Shown: positions 1 to 9,933, counted from the stretch's first letter. The stretch is 64,000 bases of DNA from an uncultured Pseudomonas sp. (GCF_913777995.1 NZ_CAJYVE010000024.1:62001-126000); one strand, 5' to 3'. Numbers and translations are program-made. Notes: a model not told the origin generated them from the sequence alone.

Positions 1-110
1 TGACCCAGCCGCAGCTGGAGGGCAACCAGGTGACTGACGGCAACATGCACGTGCCCGGCGTCGACAAGAACCCGCCACCCAACCAGCAGCAGCCACAGCC
101 CGGCTCCTGA
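1..110 (+). CDS. C-terminal end of an unidentified protein (cut by window edge)
   Basis: An open frame enters from the left edge and stops at TGA 108-110. It encodes about 35 residues rich in Pro, Gln and Asn, ending in a PPPNQQQPQPGS-type tail. A low-complexity tail of this kind suits a lipoprotein or an envelope protein linker, but nothing identifies the family. It converges on pdxJ, and a REP-type palindrome lies between the two genes. Only the frame and the stop are certain. Confidence 0.5.
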   Translation, partial: TQPQLEGNQVTDGNMHVPGVDKNPPPNQQQPQPGS

Positions 111-140
111 ATCCCCTCTCTCAACACTGCGCCCCTGCAG

Positions 141-182
141 GACCGGCTTCAGCCGCGAAAAGCTTCCCGGCTGAAGCCGGTC
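141..182. repeat. REP-type palindrome between convergent genes
   Basis: A perfect 15-bp inverted repeat (141-155 with 168-182) encloses a 12-base loop. The arm contains the GGCTTCAGCC core and is followed by TCCTAC, both typical of Pseudomonas REP elements. It lies between two converging genes, where it could also act as a bidirectional terminator or mRNA 3' stabiliser. Confidence 0.8.
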
Positions 183-206
183 CTACAAGGTGCAGGTGGC
201 AGGACC

Positions 207-950
207 TCAGCCCCGTGCTGCGGCGACGATCAGGGCTTTCATTTCGGCCACGGCGGCCTTGAAGCCAACGAACAACGCATGGGCCACCAGGGCGTGACCG
301 ATGTTCAGTTCATTGATGCCCTTGATCGCCGCCACGGCCTCGACGTTGTGGTAATGCAGGCCATGCCCGGCGTTGACGATCAGCCCCTGCCCCACCCCGA
401 ACGCCACGCCATCGGCGATGCGTTGCAGCTCTTCGGCGACTTCGGCAGGGGTTTGCGCATCGGCGTAGCGGCCGGTGTGCAGTTCGATGGCCGGGGCGCC
501 GACCCGCCGGGAGGCTTCGATCTGCCGCTCATCGGCATCGATGAACAGTGACACTTCGCAACCGACCTTGGCCAGGCGCTCCACCGCCGCCTTGATGCGC
601 GCTTCCTGGCCCGCCACGTCCAGACCGCCTTCGGTGGTCAGCTCCTGGCGGGTTTCCGGCACCAGGCACACATGCGCAGGGCGCAGGCGCTCGGCGAATG
701 CCAGCATCTCCTCGGTCACGCCCATCTCGAAGTTCATGCGCGTCTGCAGCACTTCGGCGAGCAGCAGCACGTCACGGTCCTGAATGTGCCGGCGGTCTTC
801 ACGCAGGTGCACGGTGATGCCGTCGGCGCCCGCCTCTTCGGCGTCCAGCGCGGCTTTCACCGGGTCCGGGTAGCGGGTGCCACGAGCCTGACGCAGCGTG
901 GCCACATGGTCGATGTTCACGCCAAGAAGGATGCGAGAGCTGTGCGTCAC
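207..950 (-). CDS. pdxJ: Pyridoxine 5'-phosphate synthase PdxJ
   Basis: PdxJ condenses 1-deoxyxylulose 5-phosphate with 3-amino-2-oxopropyl phosphate to pyridoxine 5'-phosphate, the last step of the DXP-dependent vitamin B6 pathway in the cytosol. The 247-residue length is normal for this TIM-barrel enzyme. Visible motifs are [16 protein letters not shown] at residues 10-25, the HLRED segment with His48, Glu75 in NFEMG, and His196 in the NAGHGLHY motif. The frame extends 14 codons upstream, but GTG at 950 has a GGAG ribosome site and gives the conserved N-terminus, so I chose it. It is the last gene of the lepA-lepB-rnc-era-recO-pdxJ block, 51 bp after recO, the usual order in Pseudomonas. 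Confidence 0.97.
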   Translation of the reverse strand: MTHSSRILLGVNIDHVATLRQARGTRYPDPVKAALDAEEAGADGITVHLREDRRHIQDRDVLLLAEVLQTRMNFEMGVTEEMLAFAERLRPAHVCLVPETRQELTTEGGLDVAGQEARIKAAVERLAKVGCEVSLFIDADERQIEASRRVGAPAIELHTGRYADAQTPAEVAEELQRIADGVAFGVGQGLIVNAGHGLHYHNVEAVAAIKGINELNIGHALVAHALFVGFKAAVAEMKALIVAAARG

Positions 951-1001
951 GGGTGTCTCCTGAAAAATAGAGCGAAGCGGGCCGCAGAGCATAAAGCCTG
1001 T

Positions 1002-1685
1002 TCAGCGCTTGCGAAACAGTTCCCGGCTGACCAGCGGGCGCCCACCCAAGTGCACGGCCAGGGCCTGGCGCATCAGGCGCTTGGCGGCAGCCAAAGCGCC
1101 CGGCGCGCTCCAGTCGGCTTCGGCCATGGCCAGCAGCTCCGCGCCATGGAACAGCCCCGGTTGCAGCAGCCAGACCCGCTCCAGGCCCGCATCGACCTGC
1201 AAGCGATAAAGACCAGCGGCGTCCAGCGGTTCGCCATTGATGTCGGTATCCAGCGCGAAACCGTAGCCGAGATCATCGAGCAGGCGCCATTCGAATGCGC
1301 GCAGCAGCGGCTCCAGTGGTCGGCCCTCGGCCAGGGCCAGAAGCGTGGCGGCATAGTGATCGAACACCGCCGGGTGCGGGTCTTCGGCAGGCAGCAGACG
1401 AATCAGCAACTCGTTGAGGTACATGCCACTGAACAGCGCTTCACCGACCATCCAGCGAGCCACCCCGGCGCTTTCCATGCGTGCCACCGTCTTGAGTTCG
1501 CCACGCCCGCGAAACTCGGCCTCCAGCGGCACGAAGGGCCGTGCCAGGGTGCCGGCCTTGCCACGGGCATTGCGCAGCACCGCCCGTAGACGGCCCTGGG
1601 GCGTGAGGAAATCGACCAGTGCGCTGTTTTCGCGATAGGCCCGGCTGTGCAGCACATAGGCAGGTTGAGCGGTTGGCGTGCTCAT
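1002..1685 (-). CDS. recO: DNA repair protein RecO
   Basis: RecO works with RecR (and RecF) to load RecA onto SSB-coated single-stranded DNA and to anneal strands in gap repair. The 227-residue protein starts with the typical OB-fold segment ([23 protein letters not shown], roughly residues 10-32), followed by the all-helical C-terminal domain. No zinc-finger cysteine cluster is visible, as in other gammaproteobacterial RecO proteins. It lies 56 bp after era and upstream of pdxJ on the same strand, so co-transcription is likely. Confidence 0.95.
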   Translation of the reverse strand: MSTPTAQPAYVLHSRAYRENSALVDFLTPQGRLRAVLRNARGKAGTLARPFVPLEAEFRGRGELKTVARMESAGVARWMVGEALFSGMYLNELLIRLLPAEDPHPAVFDHYAATLLALAEGRPLEPLLRAFEWRLLDDLGYGFALDTDINGEPLDAAGLYRLQVDAGLERVWLLQPGLFHGAELLAMAEADWSAPGALAAAKRLMRQALAVHLGGRPLVSRELFRKR

Positions 1686-1741
1686 CGGCGGGGCTCGCAG
1701 AACGAAGGATGGCGCCCGGCGCAGAACCGGGCGCCCGTGGC

Positions 1742-2644
1742 TCAGAGCTCGTTATAGCCCAGCGAACGCAGGGCGCGTTCGTCGTCGGACCAGCCGCCCT
1801 TGACCTTGACCCACAGGTTGAGCATCACCTTGGAGTCGAACATCACCTCCATGTCGCGGCGCGCATCGCTGCCGATGCGTTTGATGCGCTCGCCCTTGTC
1901 GCCGATGATGATCTTCTTCTGGCCATCGCGCTCGACCAGGATCAACGCGTGGATGTGCAGGGTATGACCCTGCTGCTTGAACTCTTCGATTTCTACGGTG
2001 ATCTGGTACGGCAGCTCGGCACCCAGCTGACGCATGATCTTCTCGCGTACCAGCTCGGCGGCCAGGAAGCGGCTGCTGCGGTCGGTGATCTGGTCTTCGG
2101 GGAAGAAGTGCTCGTTCTCGGGCAGGTTCTTGGCGATCAGGGCTTCGAGTGCTTCGAGGTTGTGGCCGTTCTGCGCCGAGATCGGCACCACCGAGGCGTT
2201 GGGCAGCTGCTCTTGCAGCCACGACAGGTGCGGGATCAGCTCGGCCTTGTCTTCCAGACGGTCGGTCTTGTTGATCGCCAGGATCACCGGGCCCTGGATG
2301 TACTGCACGCGCTCCAGGACCATCTGGTCTTCGTCGGTCCAGCGGGTGCGATCCACCACGAAGATCACCACGTCGACATCTTTCAACGCCGCCGAGGCGG
2401 TCTTGTTCATGTAGCGGTTCAGCGCCTTGTCGCTGTTCTTGTGCATGCCGGGCGTGTCGACGTAGATGGCCTGCACTTCGCCTTCGGTCTTGATGCCCAG
2501 CATGGTGTGCCGGGTGGTCTGCGGCTTGCGCGAGGTGATCGCCAGCTTCTGGCCGAGGATGTGGTTGAGCAGCGTGGACTTGCCCACGTTGGGGCGGCCG
2601 ACGATGGCCACATAGCCGCAGCGGGTTGGGGTTGTTTCAGTCAT
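1742..2644 (-). CDS. era: GTPase Era, 30S ribosomal subunit maturation
   Basis: Era is an essential Ras-like GTPase that binds the 3' end of 16S rRNA and checks 30S subunit assembly. The 300-residue protein has G1 GRPNVGKS at 16-23, G3 DTPG, G4 NKTD, and a C-terminal KH domain with [14 protein letters not shown] longer frame reaches 2716, but ATG 2644 has a GGAG site 8 bases upstream and yields the family's usual length. The start lies inside the end of rnc (8-bp overlap), so era is translationally coupled to RNase III, the conserved rnc-era arrangement. Confidence 0.97.
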   Translation of the reverse strand: MTETTPTRCGYVAIVGRPNVGKSTLLNHILGQKLAITSRKPQTTRHTMLGIKTEGEVQAIYVDTPGMHKNSDKALNRYMNKTASAALKDVDVVIFVVDRTRWTDEDQMVLERVQYIQGPVILAINKTDRLEDKAELIPHLSWLQEQLPNASVVPISAQNGHNLEALEALIAKNLPENEHFFPEDQITDRSSRFLAAELVREKIMRQLGAELPYQITVEIEEFKQQGHTLHIHALILVERDGQKKIIIGDKGERIKRIGSDARRDMEVMFDSKVMLNLWVKVKGGWSDDERALRSLGYNEL

Positions 2645-3326
2645 TGCCATTCTCCACGCCCAAGGCGATAAGGGCCGCAGCAGCGGCGACCTGCTCGGCG
2701 ATCCGTCGGCTGACACCCTGGCCGCGGCTCTTCTCGTTCAGCAGGGTGACTTCACACTCGACGAAAAAGGTCCGGCAGTGCGGTTCGCCCTGGATATCCA
2801 CCACTTCGTAGCGTGGCAGTTCGCAGGCCCGGGACTGCAGGAATTCCTGCAGGCGGGTCTTGGGGTCCTTGTTGGTGTCGACCAGGGTCAGACTGTCGAA
2901 CTCGTTGGTCAGCCAGGCCAGCACGCGCTCACGGGCGGTGTCCATGTCCGAGTCGAGGTAGATGGCCCCGATCAGCGCTTCCAGGGCGTCGGCAAGAATC
3001 GACTCGCGACGGAAGCCACCGCTTTTCAGTTCGCCGGAGCCCAGACGCAGGTACTCGCCCAGGGCAAAGCCCTTGGCCAGCCGGGCCAGGGTCTCGCCCT
3101 TCACCAGACGCGCACGCAGGCGCGACAGCTGGCCTTCGCGGGCCTGCACGAAACGCTCGTAGAGCGCCTCGCCAGCGACGAAGTTGAGGATGGCGTCACC
3201 CAGAAACTCCAGGCGCTCGTTGTTACGCCCCGCGTAACTGCGATGGGTCAACGCCAGGATCATCAGGTCCTGGTCCTTGAAGGTATAGCCGAGCTGGCGC
3301 TCGAGGCGGCTCAGGGATGCACTCAC
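2637..3326 (-). CDS. rnc: Ribonuclease III
   Basis: RNase III cleaves double-stranded RNA in rRNA precursors and in many mRNAs. The 229-residue protein carries the signature [14 protein letters not shown] with its acidic metal ligands at about residues 35-48, a second acidic site ([14 protein letters not shown], about residues 111-124), and a C-terminal dsRNA-binding domain. It starts at GTG 3326, overlapping the stop of the DUF4845 gene by 4 bp, and it overlaps era at its own end. This tight chain points to translational coupling. A perfect hairpin lies upstream at 3755-3782 and is a candidate RNase III target. Confidence 0.97.
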   Translation of the reverse strand: MSASLSRLERQLGYTFKDQDLMILALTHRSYAGRNNERLEFLGDAILNFVAGEALYERFVQAREGQLSRLRARLVKGETLARLAKGFALGEYLRLGSGELKSGGFRRESILADALEALIGAIYLDSDMDTARERVLAWLTNEFDSLTLVDTNKDPKTRLQEFLQSRACELPRYEVVDIQGEPHCRTFFVECEVTLLNEKSRGQGVSRRIAEQVAAAAALIALGVENGND

Positions 3327-3700
3327 GGTTTGGCCACGCTGAATTGCTCGTCGAACGTCATGATCAGATCGACATTGAAAAACAAGTGTTCACGCTGTTC
3401 GTAGTTCAAGTGCGCCAGGAACTTGCCGTCCTCGCTGCGCACGGTTAAAGCCTTTTTCAAATCCACGTCCCGGATGTTGTTGACCTGCATGTTCTTACCG
3501 ACATAACTGTAGAAATCATCGACCGTGTCCACGCCCAATGCCTGGTTGTGTCCGGCGAGCTGGATACTTTGCTTGATTGAAAAGTAGTCCATGTAGTGCG
3601 GGATCATCTTGACTGCCAGGGTGATCACCAGGCCGATAGCGCCCAGCAACAGCAGCAGCCCAATCAGCGACATGCCCTTCTGCCTGCGTTCCAATGCCAT
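3323..3700 (-). CDS. DUF4845 single-pass membrane protein
   Basis: A small protein of 125 residues with a short basic N-terminus (RRQKGMSL), one hydrophobic helix at about residues 10-30 and a soluble C-terminal part. This is the pilin-like layout of the DUF4845 family, regularly found between lepB and rnc in Pseudomonas and relatives. Its function is unknown. ATG 3700 was preferred over the earlier in-frame ATG (3715) because GGGGA lies just upstream of it. It overlaps rnc by 4 bp, so it is probably co-translated with it. Confidence 0.85.
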   Translation of the reverse strand: MALERRQKGMSLIGLLLLLGAIGLVITLAVKMIPHYMDYFSIKQSIQLAGHNQALGVDTVDDFYSYVGKNMQVNNIRDVDLKKALTVRSEDGKFLAHLNYEQREHLFFNVDLIMTFDEQFSVAKP

Positions 3701-3754
3701 GGTGTTCCCCAGCAATGGCCGGCGACCCGGGGGTCGGCGACCGTCTCAAATGAC

Positions 3755-3782
3755 ATACGGCGCTGCCCGAGCAGCGCCGTAT
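3755..3782. promoter_or_regulatory. Perfect 12-bp hairpin between lepB and the DUF4845-rnc-era genes
   Basis: Arms 3755-3766 and 3771-3782 are perfectly complementary around a CCGA loop, starting 3 bases after the lepB stop. There is no strong U-run, so it is not a clear terminator. A second, shorter hairpin (CGACCC-GG-GGGTCG, 3723-3736) follows. The position, upstream of rnc within one transcript, resembles the RNase III processing site in the rnc leader of E. coli. That function is inferred. Confidence 0.55.
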
Positions 3783-3785
3783 CGA

Positions 3786-4643
3786 TTACTTGATCAGCCC
3801 GACCCGCGAAAAGGTCGGGAAATGGCTGAGCTTCGGCTCTGGCCAGCTCATCCACACAGCGAAGGCCTTGCCGACGATATTGCGGTCGGGAACCATGCCC
3901 TGCTCGTCCTTGGGAATATTGGGGTCATCCCAGTAACGGCTGTCGTTGGAGTTGTCGCGGTTGTCGCCCATCATGAAATAGTGCTCGGCCGGCACGGTCC
4001 ACTCGGTATCCGGTGGCGTGCGGTAGCGGCTCATTTCCTGGCGGATCTGGTGCTCGACCTCACCCAGTTTCTCCATGTACAGCTCGGCGCTGCCCAAGGT
4101 GCCTGGTTCGCTGCCGACCAGGGTCTTGGCGACCAGTTGGCCGTTGACGAACAGGCGCTTGTCGCTGGTGTAGCGGATGCGGTCACCCGGCAGGCCTACC
4201 ACGCGCTTGATGTAGTTGACGCTTGGGTCGCTGGGGTAGCGGAATACCATCACATCGCCGCGCTGCGGGTCGCCGACTTCGATGACTTTCTTGTCGAGCA
4301 CCGGCAGGCGGATGCCGTAGGAGAACTTGTTGACCAGAATGAAATCGCCCACGTCGAGGGTCGGTTTCATCGAGCCTGACGGAATCTGGAACGGTTCGAC
4401 CAGAAACGAGCGCAGCACCAGCACGATGAACAGCACCGGAAAGAACGACTTGCCGTATTCGACCAGCAGCGGCTCCTTGCTCAGTCGCTCGACGACCGCC
4501 ATGTCCGGTTGCCCGACGCTGCCCTGATAGCTGGAAATGGCCGCCCGGCGCCGCGGCGCCAGGAATACCAGATCGATCAGGGCCAGCAGACCGCATACGA
4601 ATACAGCGATGACCAACAACAGCGGGAAATTTAGTGACGACAT
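3786..4643 (-). CDS. lepB: Signal peptidase I (leader peptidase)
   Basis: LepB removes signal peptides from Sec- and Tat-exported proteins at the outer face of the inner membrane, using a Ser/Lys dyad. The 285-residue protein has two N-terminal membrane segments (about 7-28 and 66-82), the catalytic PSGSMKPTL box with Ser91, the Lys box YIKRVVGLPGD with Lys146, and a GDNRDNSNDSRYWG-like box near residue 230 (here ending YWD). It starts 10 bp after the lepA stop, so the two are co-transcribed. Confidence 0.97.
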   Translation of the reverse strand: MSSLNFPLLLVIAVFVCGLLALIDLVFLAPRRRAAISSYQGSVGQPDMAVVERLSKEPLLVEYGKSFFPVLFIVLVLRSFLVEPFQIPSGSMKPTLDVGDFILVNKFSYGIRLPVLDKKVIEVGDPQRGDVMVFRYPSDPSVNYIKRVVGLPGDRIRYTSDKRLFVNGQLVAKTLVGSEPGTLGSAELYMEKLGEVEHQIRQEMSRYRTPPDTEWTVPAEHYFMMGDNRDNSNDSRYWDDPNIPKDEQGMVPDRNIVGKAFAVWMSWPEPKLSHFPTFSRVGLIK

Positions 4644-4653
4644 AGGACCCTGA

Positions 4654-6450
4654 CTATTCCAACCTGAGCACTGCGAGGAAGGCTTCCTGTGGAATCTCCA
4701 CGTTGCCGACCTGCTTCATGCGTTTCTTACCGGCCTTCTGCTTCTCCAGCAGCTTGCGCTTACGACTGACGTCACCGCCATAACACTTGGCCAATACGTT
4801 CTTCCTGAGTGCCTTGACAGTGGTACGCGCGATGACCTGGCCGCCAATGGCTGCCTGGATCGCCACGTCGAACATCTGCCTCGGGATCAGCTCTTTCATC
4901 TTCTCGGTCAATGCGCGGCCTTTGTAGGCAGCGTTGTCGCGGTGCACGATCAGCGCCAGGGCATCGACCTTGTCGCCGTTGATCAGCACATCGAGCTTGA
5001 CCAGGTTGGCCGACTGGTAACGATCGAAATGATAGTCCAGCGAGGCATAGCCGCGGCTGGTGGACTTCAGACGGTCGAAGAAGTCCAGTACCACTTCGTT
5101 CATCGGCAGGTCGTAGCGCACTTGCACCTGGCTACCGAGGAACTGCATGTCGCGCTGGATGCCGCGCTTCTCGATGCACAGGGTGATGACGTTGCCCAGG
5201 TGCTCTTGCGGTACCAGGATGGTGGCCTGGACGATCGGCTCGCGGAAATCCTCGACCGACGAGACATCGGGGAGCTTGGACGGGTTGTCGACGTAGATGG
5301 TTTCGCCATTCTTGAGCTTGAGCTCGAAGATCACGCTGGGCGCGGTGGTGATCAGGTCCAGGTCGTATTCGCGCTCCAGGCGCTCCTGGATGATCTCCAT
5401 GTGCAACATGCCGAGGAAGCCGCAACGGAAGCCGAAGCCCAGGGCGTCGGAGCTTTCCGGCGCATACTGCAGCGACGAGTCGTTGAGGGTCAGTTTCTGC
5501 AGGGCGTCGCGGAAATCCTCGAAGTCGTCGGAACTGACCGGGAACAGGCCGGCATAGACCTGCGGCTGAATACGCTTGAAACCTGGCAGCATGTCGACTT
5601 CAGGGGTCGTGCTCAGGGTCAGGGTATCACCCACCGGGGCACCCAGGATTTCCTTGATGCTGGCAATGATGAAGCCCACTTCACCGGCCTTCAGGTCGGC
5701 GGTGACCGTATGTTTGGGGTTGAACACGCCAACGCTGTCGACCAGGTGCACCTTGCCGGTGGACTTGACGAGAATCTTGTCGCCTTTCTTGACCCGGCCC
5801 TGACGGACACGAACCAGCGACACCACGCCGAGGTAGCTGTCGAACCAGGAGTCGATGATCAGGGCTTGCAGCGGTGCGTCGATATCGCCGGTCGGCGCCG
5901 GAATGGTCGTCACCAGACGCTCGAGCACCTCGTCCACGCCCATGCCGCTCTTGGCACTGCAGGCCACGGCATCGGTGGCATCGATACCGATGATCTTCTC
6001 GATCTCGTCCTTGACGCGGTCAGGGTCAGCCTGGGGCAGGTCCATCTTGTTGAGGACCGGCATGACCTCCAGGCCCTGCTCGATGGCGGTGTAACAGTTG
6101 GCCACGGACTGGGCCTCGACGCCCTGGCCGGCATCGACCACCAGCAGCGCACCTTCGCAGGCCGCCAGCGAGCGGCTGACTTCGTAGGTGAAGTCGACGT
6201 GGCCAGGGGTATCGATGAAGTTCAGCTGGTAGGTCTTACCGTCTCTGGCCTTGTAGTACAGCGTGACGCTGTGCGCCTTGATGGTGATACCGCGTTCACG
6301 CTCCAGGTCCATGGAGTCGAGCACCTGCGCTTCCATCTCGCGATCAGACAGACCACCGCACATCTGAATGAAGCGGTCGGCCAGGGTCGATTTGCCATGG
6401 TCAATGTGGGCGATGATGGAGAAATTGCGGATATGACTCAAATCACTCAC
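4654..6450 (-). CDS. lepA: Elongation factor 4 (LepA), back-translocating GTPase
   Basis: LepA/EF4 is a ribosome-associated GTPase linked to translation under stress and to 30S assembly. The 598-residue length is standard. G1 AHIDHGKST lies at residues 14-22, followed by [14 protein letters not shown] and NKMD. The C-terminal domain specific to LepA is present, with [30 protein letters not shown] basic sequence. It heads the lepA-lepB-rnc-era-recO-pdxJ series and is separated from mucD by a good rho-independent terminator. Confidence 0.98.
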   Translation of the reverse strand: MSDLSHIRNFSIIAHIDHGKSTLADRFIQMCGGLSDREMEAQVLDSMDLERERGITIKAHSVTLYYKARDGKTYQLNFIDTPGHVDFTYEVSRSLAACEGALLVVDAGQGVEAQSVANCYTAIEQGLEVMPVLNKMDLPQADPDRVKDEIEKIIGIDATDAVACSAKSGMGVDEVLERLVTTIPAPTGDIDAPLQALIIDSWFDSYLGVVSLVRVRQGRVKKGDKILVKSTGKVHLVDSVGVFNPKHTVTADLKAGEVGFIIASIKEILGAPVGDTLTLSTTPEVDMLPGFKRIQPQVYAGLFPVSSDDFEDFRDALQKLTLNDSSLQYAPESSDALGFGFRCGFLGMLHMEIIQERLEREYDLDLITTAPSVIFELKLKNGETIYVDNPSKLPDVSSVEDFREPIVQATILVPQEHLGNVITLCIEKRGIQRDMQFLGSQVQVRYDLPMNEVVLDFFDRLKSTSRGYASLDYHFDRYQSANLVKLDVLINGDKVDALALIVHRDNAAYKGRALTEKMKELIPRQMFDVAIQAAIGGQVIARTTVKALRKNVLAKCYGGDVSRKRKLLEKQKAGKKRMKQVGNVEIPQEAFLAVLRLE

Positions 6451-6575
6451 GGATCAACACTCGAAAAGGTCGCAGGCACGTCGCCCGCCGAAAAATAGCC
6501 GGGAATTGTACCTGAAGCGAAGCCGGGGCGTCACGCTTGCCGCAATGGCCCGGCGTGCCTCACCCGACAGGCACG

Positions 6576-6597
6576 AAAAAGGGCGGCCATGCCGCCC
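6576..6597 (-). terminator. Rho-independent terminator of mucD
   Basis: On the minus strand a GGGCGGC-ATG-GCCGCCC hairpin (6581-6597) is followed at once by five U residues (6576-6580). It begins 23 bp after the mucD stop. This separates the AlgU regulon genes from lepA. Confidence 0.9.
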
Positions 6598-6619
6598 TTC
6601 CCGCTTCAAGCCAGACGGA

Positions 6620-8047
6620 TCACTCCGCCAATTTGAAAGTGATGAAGCTCGCTCGCCCCTGGCGCAGCACGCGCATGGATACCGAGCGGTTCTTCGGCAG
6701 GTTCTTGGCCACTTCGGTGAACTGCTTGGCCGAGACGATTTCCTGGTTGTTCAAATGGGTGATGACGTCACCGCTCTGCAGGCCGATCAGCGCCGCCGGG
6801 CCACCCTGCACTTCCTTGATGACCACACCACCCTTGAGTTCCAGGGTTTTCTTCTGCTCGCCGGTCAGCTCGGCCACCGAAACACCGAGGCGGTTGCTGC
6901 TGCGCTCGGCACCCGCCCCTGGCACACCCGCCTCGTCGCCTTCGTCTGGCAAGGCTCCGACAGTCACGGTGAGCTTCTGGCGCTTACCGTCGCGGATCAC
7001 TTCCAGCTCGGCCTTGCTGCCATCCTTGAGGTTACCGATCAGGTGCGGCAGGTCGGCGGACATGACGATCGGCTGGCCGTTGGCGCTGAGGATCACGTCA
7101 CCTACGCGCAGGCCACCTTTGGCTGCCGGGCTGTCTTCCAGTACCTGGGCGACCAGCGCGCCGGCCGGGCGGTCGAGACCGAAGGATTCGGCCAGGTCCT
7201 TGTTGACCTCCTGAATGACCACGCCGAGCCAGCCCCGATCGACCTTGCCGTTGGCCTTGAGCTGATTGGCGACATCCATCGCGACATCGATCGGGATGGC
7301 AAACGACAGGCCCATGAAGCCGCCGGAACGGGTGAAGATCTGCGAGTTGATCCCCACGACCTCGCCCTTCATGTTGAACAGCGGGCCACCGGAGTTACCG
7401 GGGTTGATCGCCACGTCGGTCTGGATAAACGGCACGTAGGTGTCGTTCGGCAGGCTGCGCCCCTTGGCACTGACGATACCCTTGGTCACCGAGTGATCGA
7501 AGCCGAACGGCGAACCGATGGCCAGCACCCACTCACCCACCTTGAGCTTGTCGGTGCTGCCCAGCTTGGCGGTCGGCAGGTCTTTGCCGTCGATCTTCAG
7601 CAGCGCCACGTCGGTGCGTGGATCGGTGCCGACCAGCTTGGCTTTCAGCTCGCTGCGGTCGGACAGACGCACGATGATCTCGTCGGCACCATCAACCACG
7701 TGGTTGTTGGTCAGCACGTAACCATCTGGGGAAATGATGAATCCCGAACCCAGTGACTGGGCTTCGCGCTGGCGGTCACCACGGCCGGGGGCGCGCGAGC
7801 TTGGCGGCATGCCGCGCTCGAGAAACTCCCGCAGCATCGGCGGCAGGCCTTCCAGGTCGGGCATCTGGCTGGCGACGGCACGGTCAGGCAGCTTCTGGCG
7901 GGTACTGATGTTCACTACCGCTGGCGAAGCCTGCTCGACCAGCCCGGTGAAATCGGGCAGATCCTCGGCCTGGGCCGTCGCGATCTGGCCAAGCATCAGC
8001 ACGGCAGCCACCAGTGAGAAATAGGATTTCAAGCGTAATATCGACAT
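6620..8047 (-). CDS. mucD: Periplasmic serine protease MucD (DegP/HtrA family)
   Basis: MucD degrades misfolded envelope proteins and lowers activation of AlgU. The 475-residue precursor has a signal peptide (cleavage near AQA-27/ED). The trypsin-like domain has the triad His116 (TNNHVVDG), Asp146 (RTDVALL) and Ser219 (PGNSGGP), followed by two PDZ domains at about 265-360 and 380-470. It follows mucB, but a 291-bp gap precedes it, so it may have its own promoter besides read-through. The mucC gene found here in P. aeruginosa is absent. Confidence 0.96.
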   Translation of the reverse strand: MSILRLKSYFSLVAAVLMLGQIATAQAEDLPDFTGLVEQASPAVVNISTRQKLPDRAVASQMPDLEGLPPMLREFLERGMPPSSRAPGRGDRQREAQSLGSGFIISPDGYVLTNNHVVDGADEIIVRLSDRSELKAKLVGTDPRTDVALLKIDGKDLPTAKLGSTDKLKVGEWVLAIGSPFGFDHSVTKGIVSAKGRSLPNDTYVPFIQTDVAINPGNSGGPLFNMKGEVVGINSQIFTRSGGFMGLSFAIPIDVAMDVANQLKANGKVDRGWLGVVIQEVNKDLAESFGLDRPAGALVAQVLEDSPAAKGGLRVGDVILSANGQPIVMSADLPHLIGNLKDGSKAELEVIRDGKRQKLTVTVGALPDEGDEAGVPGAGAERSSNRLGVSVAELTGEQKKTLELKGGVVIKEVQGGPAALIGLQSGDVITHLNNQEIVSAKQFTEVAKNLPKNRSVSMRVLRQGRASFITFKLAE

Positions 8048-8248
8048 ACGGCTCCCGTTTGTAACGAGCGAAGTTAAGCATTACCAATGCGACCGACCTT
8101 TGCACCTGGAAAGTTCATTGGAAGTCTCCAATGGCACCCAATGGCTTCTTGTTTCCAGAAACAACAAAGGTCATAGCTGTCAGGCTGTGACCTATAGAAA
8201 AAAAAGCGCGGGCTTGCAACTTTCAAAGCACACCAAAGATTTCAAGAT

Positions 8249-8290
8249 CGGCCGCCGAAGCCAGTAAAACCGGGGCTTTCAGGGCGGCCG
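8249..8290. other. Imperfect hairpin between mucB and mucD
   Basis: CGGCCGCC (8249-8256) pairs with GGCGGCCG (8283-8290), and the inner GAAGCC pairs with GGCTTTC with a bulge. It sits about 50 bp after the mucB stop in the 291-bp gap before mucD. No U-run follows in either direction, so it may slow RNase decay or attenuate read-through. The rest of the gap is AT-richer and may hold a mucD promoter that I could not fix. Confidence 0.4.
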
Positions 8291-8338
8291 CGAACTATAT
8301 GAAACCTTTTACATTCACCCGTATGGACGTTCTGCCAA

Positions 8339-9301
8339 TCATTTACCGGCAGCGGCACTGACCGGACGCATGGACAGGGCGATGCGCTCGGCAGTCCCGA
8401 CGGGGATTTCACCCACGACGGTAATCATGGCGTCGTTCTGACCCGTTGCAAGCCGCCTGGACACCACGGCGGTGGGCCCGAACTGGGTGCGGATATCGGA
8501 TGCTTGGCTTTTGTCCAGCGGCTCGATGAACACCGAGAAGCGGGTCAAGCCATCGCCATACAACTGGCTGGTGATCAGCGCACTGGAGTCATGATCCTTG
8601 CGCACTGACTGGTTGGTCAGCTCGAACCCCGAAGGCAGCCAGTCGGAGCGCCAGGTTTGCCCGGCCGGGCTCTTGTCCGCGGGTTTGCTGCGCGAAGCCT
8701 GCACCGGCTTGCAATCGGCGCTGGCGCTGAGCAGGCTCTGGTCGGAAGGCGCCGAAGGATCGAAGTCGACGAACTGGAAACGCTCCAGAAGAACGCCCCG
8801 CTCGCTGAGCAACAGGGATTTGAGGACCATGCCGGTCTGATCGTCCAGGTGCATTTCCACACCATAACGATGCTGATCCTTGGGAGACATGACCAGAATG
8901 GTCGCGGGGCGGCCTGCCACGCGAGACTTGCCCGCGACCTTGAGGTCGTACCAGGCGGAAAGCTTGTGGGCATCAAGTATGCGTCCGGCAGGATCCGGGA
9001 GATTGGCCAACCCTTCCACCAGCGTGCCGCTGACACATTGAGTCAGACCATCGACCCGGACAATCTCCTGTGCCGAGCCATCGAGCTGCAGCAGGCGCTC
9101 GCGCACCTTGCCGTCGAGGACTTCATGCCAGATCCGGTGAGTGGAGAAACTGCCGTTTCTCTCGTAGATGAACGCACCTTGAAAGCTTTGCTGCTGCTCG
9201 GCTTGCGCAAGACGCTTTAGCAGGTCTTGCGCATCGTCAGCATGTGCGGGAACGGCTAGCCATCCACTGAACAACAAAAACCATAGAGGAGTGGCTCGCA
9301 T
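8339..9301 (-). CDS. mucB: MucB (RseB family), periplasmic sensor of the AlgU pathway
   Basis: MucB binds the periplasmic part of MucA and shields it from AlgW cleavage until lipoprotein or LPS signals release it. The 320-residue precursor has a signal peptide (WLAVPAHA, cleavage near residue 21), an N-terminal LolA-like domain (about 25-200) and a smaller C-terminal domain (about 220-310), the two-domain layout of RseB. It lies 12 bp after mucA in the algU-mucA-mucB operon. Confidence 0.95.
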   Translation of the reverse strand: MRATPLWFLLFSGWLAVPAHADDAQDLLKRLAQAEQQQSFQGAFIYERNGSFSTHRIWHEVLDGKVRERLLQLDGSAQEIVRVDGLTQCVSGTLVEGLANLPDPAGRILDAHKLSAWYDLKVAGKSRVAGRPATILVMSPKDQHRYGVEMHLDDQTGMVLKSLLLSERGVLLERFQFVDFDPSAPSDQSLLSASADCKPVQASRSKPADKSPAGQTWRSDWLPSGFELTNQSVRKDHDSSALITSQLYGDGLTRFSVFIEPLDKSQASDIRTQFGPTAVVSRRLATGQNDAMITVVGEIPVGTAERIALSMRPVSAAAGK

Positions 9302-9313
9302 ACTCGTCCTTTA

Positions 9314-9901
9314 TTAGCGGTTTTCCAAGCTCGCAGCACGTGCGTAAGGCAGTGCGCTTTCGGTTTCTTTCAGCGCAGCCTGCTGGGCATGCTGACGCAG
9401 GTAACCGGGCACACGCTGGTCATCGACACCGGCCTGGCCTTGTACGGCGCCACCGGCGGCAGGACCGGCCTCTTCACTGGTGTTGTAACCCGCCAGCACG
9501 GCAGGGCCCTGAGGCTGAGCTACCGAGAGGTTGGCGGGCTGCTGGCTTTGCTGGGCCAGCTGGGCGCCGGTGATTTCGTCCTGATTGTACAGGCGCACAC
9601 CAGCCAGCACTGCCACGGTGACCGAAGCGGCTACCGCCAGGCGACCCAGGGTGCGCCATGGACCACGACCAGGCTTGAGAGGCGAGGCTTCATCAGCAAT
9701 CGCCGCCGACACAGCAGCAGAGATATCCAGATGAGGAACCAGCAGCTCCTTGTGCATGGCTGCACGCGCTACTTGGTAACGCGCCCAGGTGGCCCGTGTA
9801 TCGGCGTCGTCGATGGCGTTCAATACACGACGTAATTCCAGTTCGTCCGCTTCGTTATCCATCACCGCGGACAGCGATTCCTGCAGGGCTTCACGACTCA
9901 T
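9314..9901 (-). CDS. mucA: Anti-sigma factor MucA
   Basis: MucA is an inner membrane protein whose N-terminal cytoplasmic domain binds AlgU; regulated proteolysis frees the sigma factor. The 195-residue protein has the RseA-like N-domain (about 1-80), one membrane helix at about 86-104, and a periplasmic tail that is Gln/Ala-rich. The frame is full length (about 194 residues in P. aeruginosa), so there is no sign of the truncations seen in mucoid mutants. It starts 32 bp after algU. Confidence 0.96.
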   Translation of the reverse strand: MSREALQESLSAVMDNEADELELRRVLNAIDDADTRATWARYQVARAAMHKELLVPHLDISAAVSAAIADEASPLKPGRGPWRTLGRLAVAASVTVAVLAGVRLYNQDEITGAQLAQQSQQPANLSVAQPQGPAVLAGYNTSEEAGPAAGGAVQGQAGVDDQRVPGYLRQHAQQAALKETESALPYARAASLENR

Positions 9902-9933
9902 GGCGGGTTCCTCTCTTGGCTATCGCCGCTGTC

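Noticed and set aside
4942..6498. Plus-strand frame of about 518 codons opposite lepA
   Set aside because: lepA is complete and conserved on the other strand; the frame is a shadow of high GC content.
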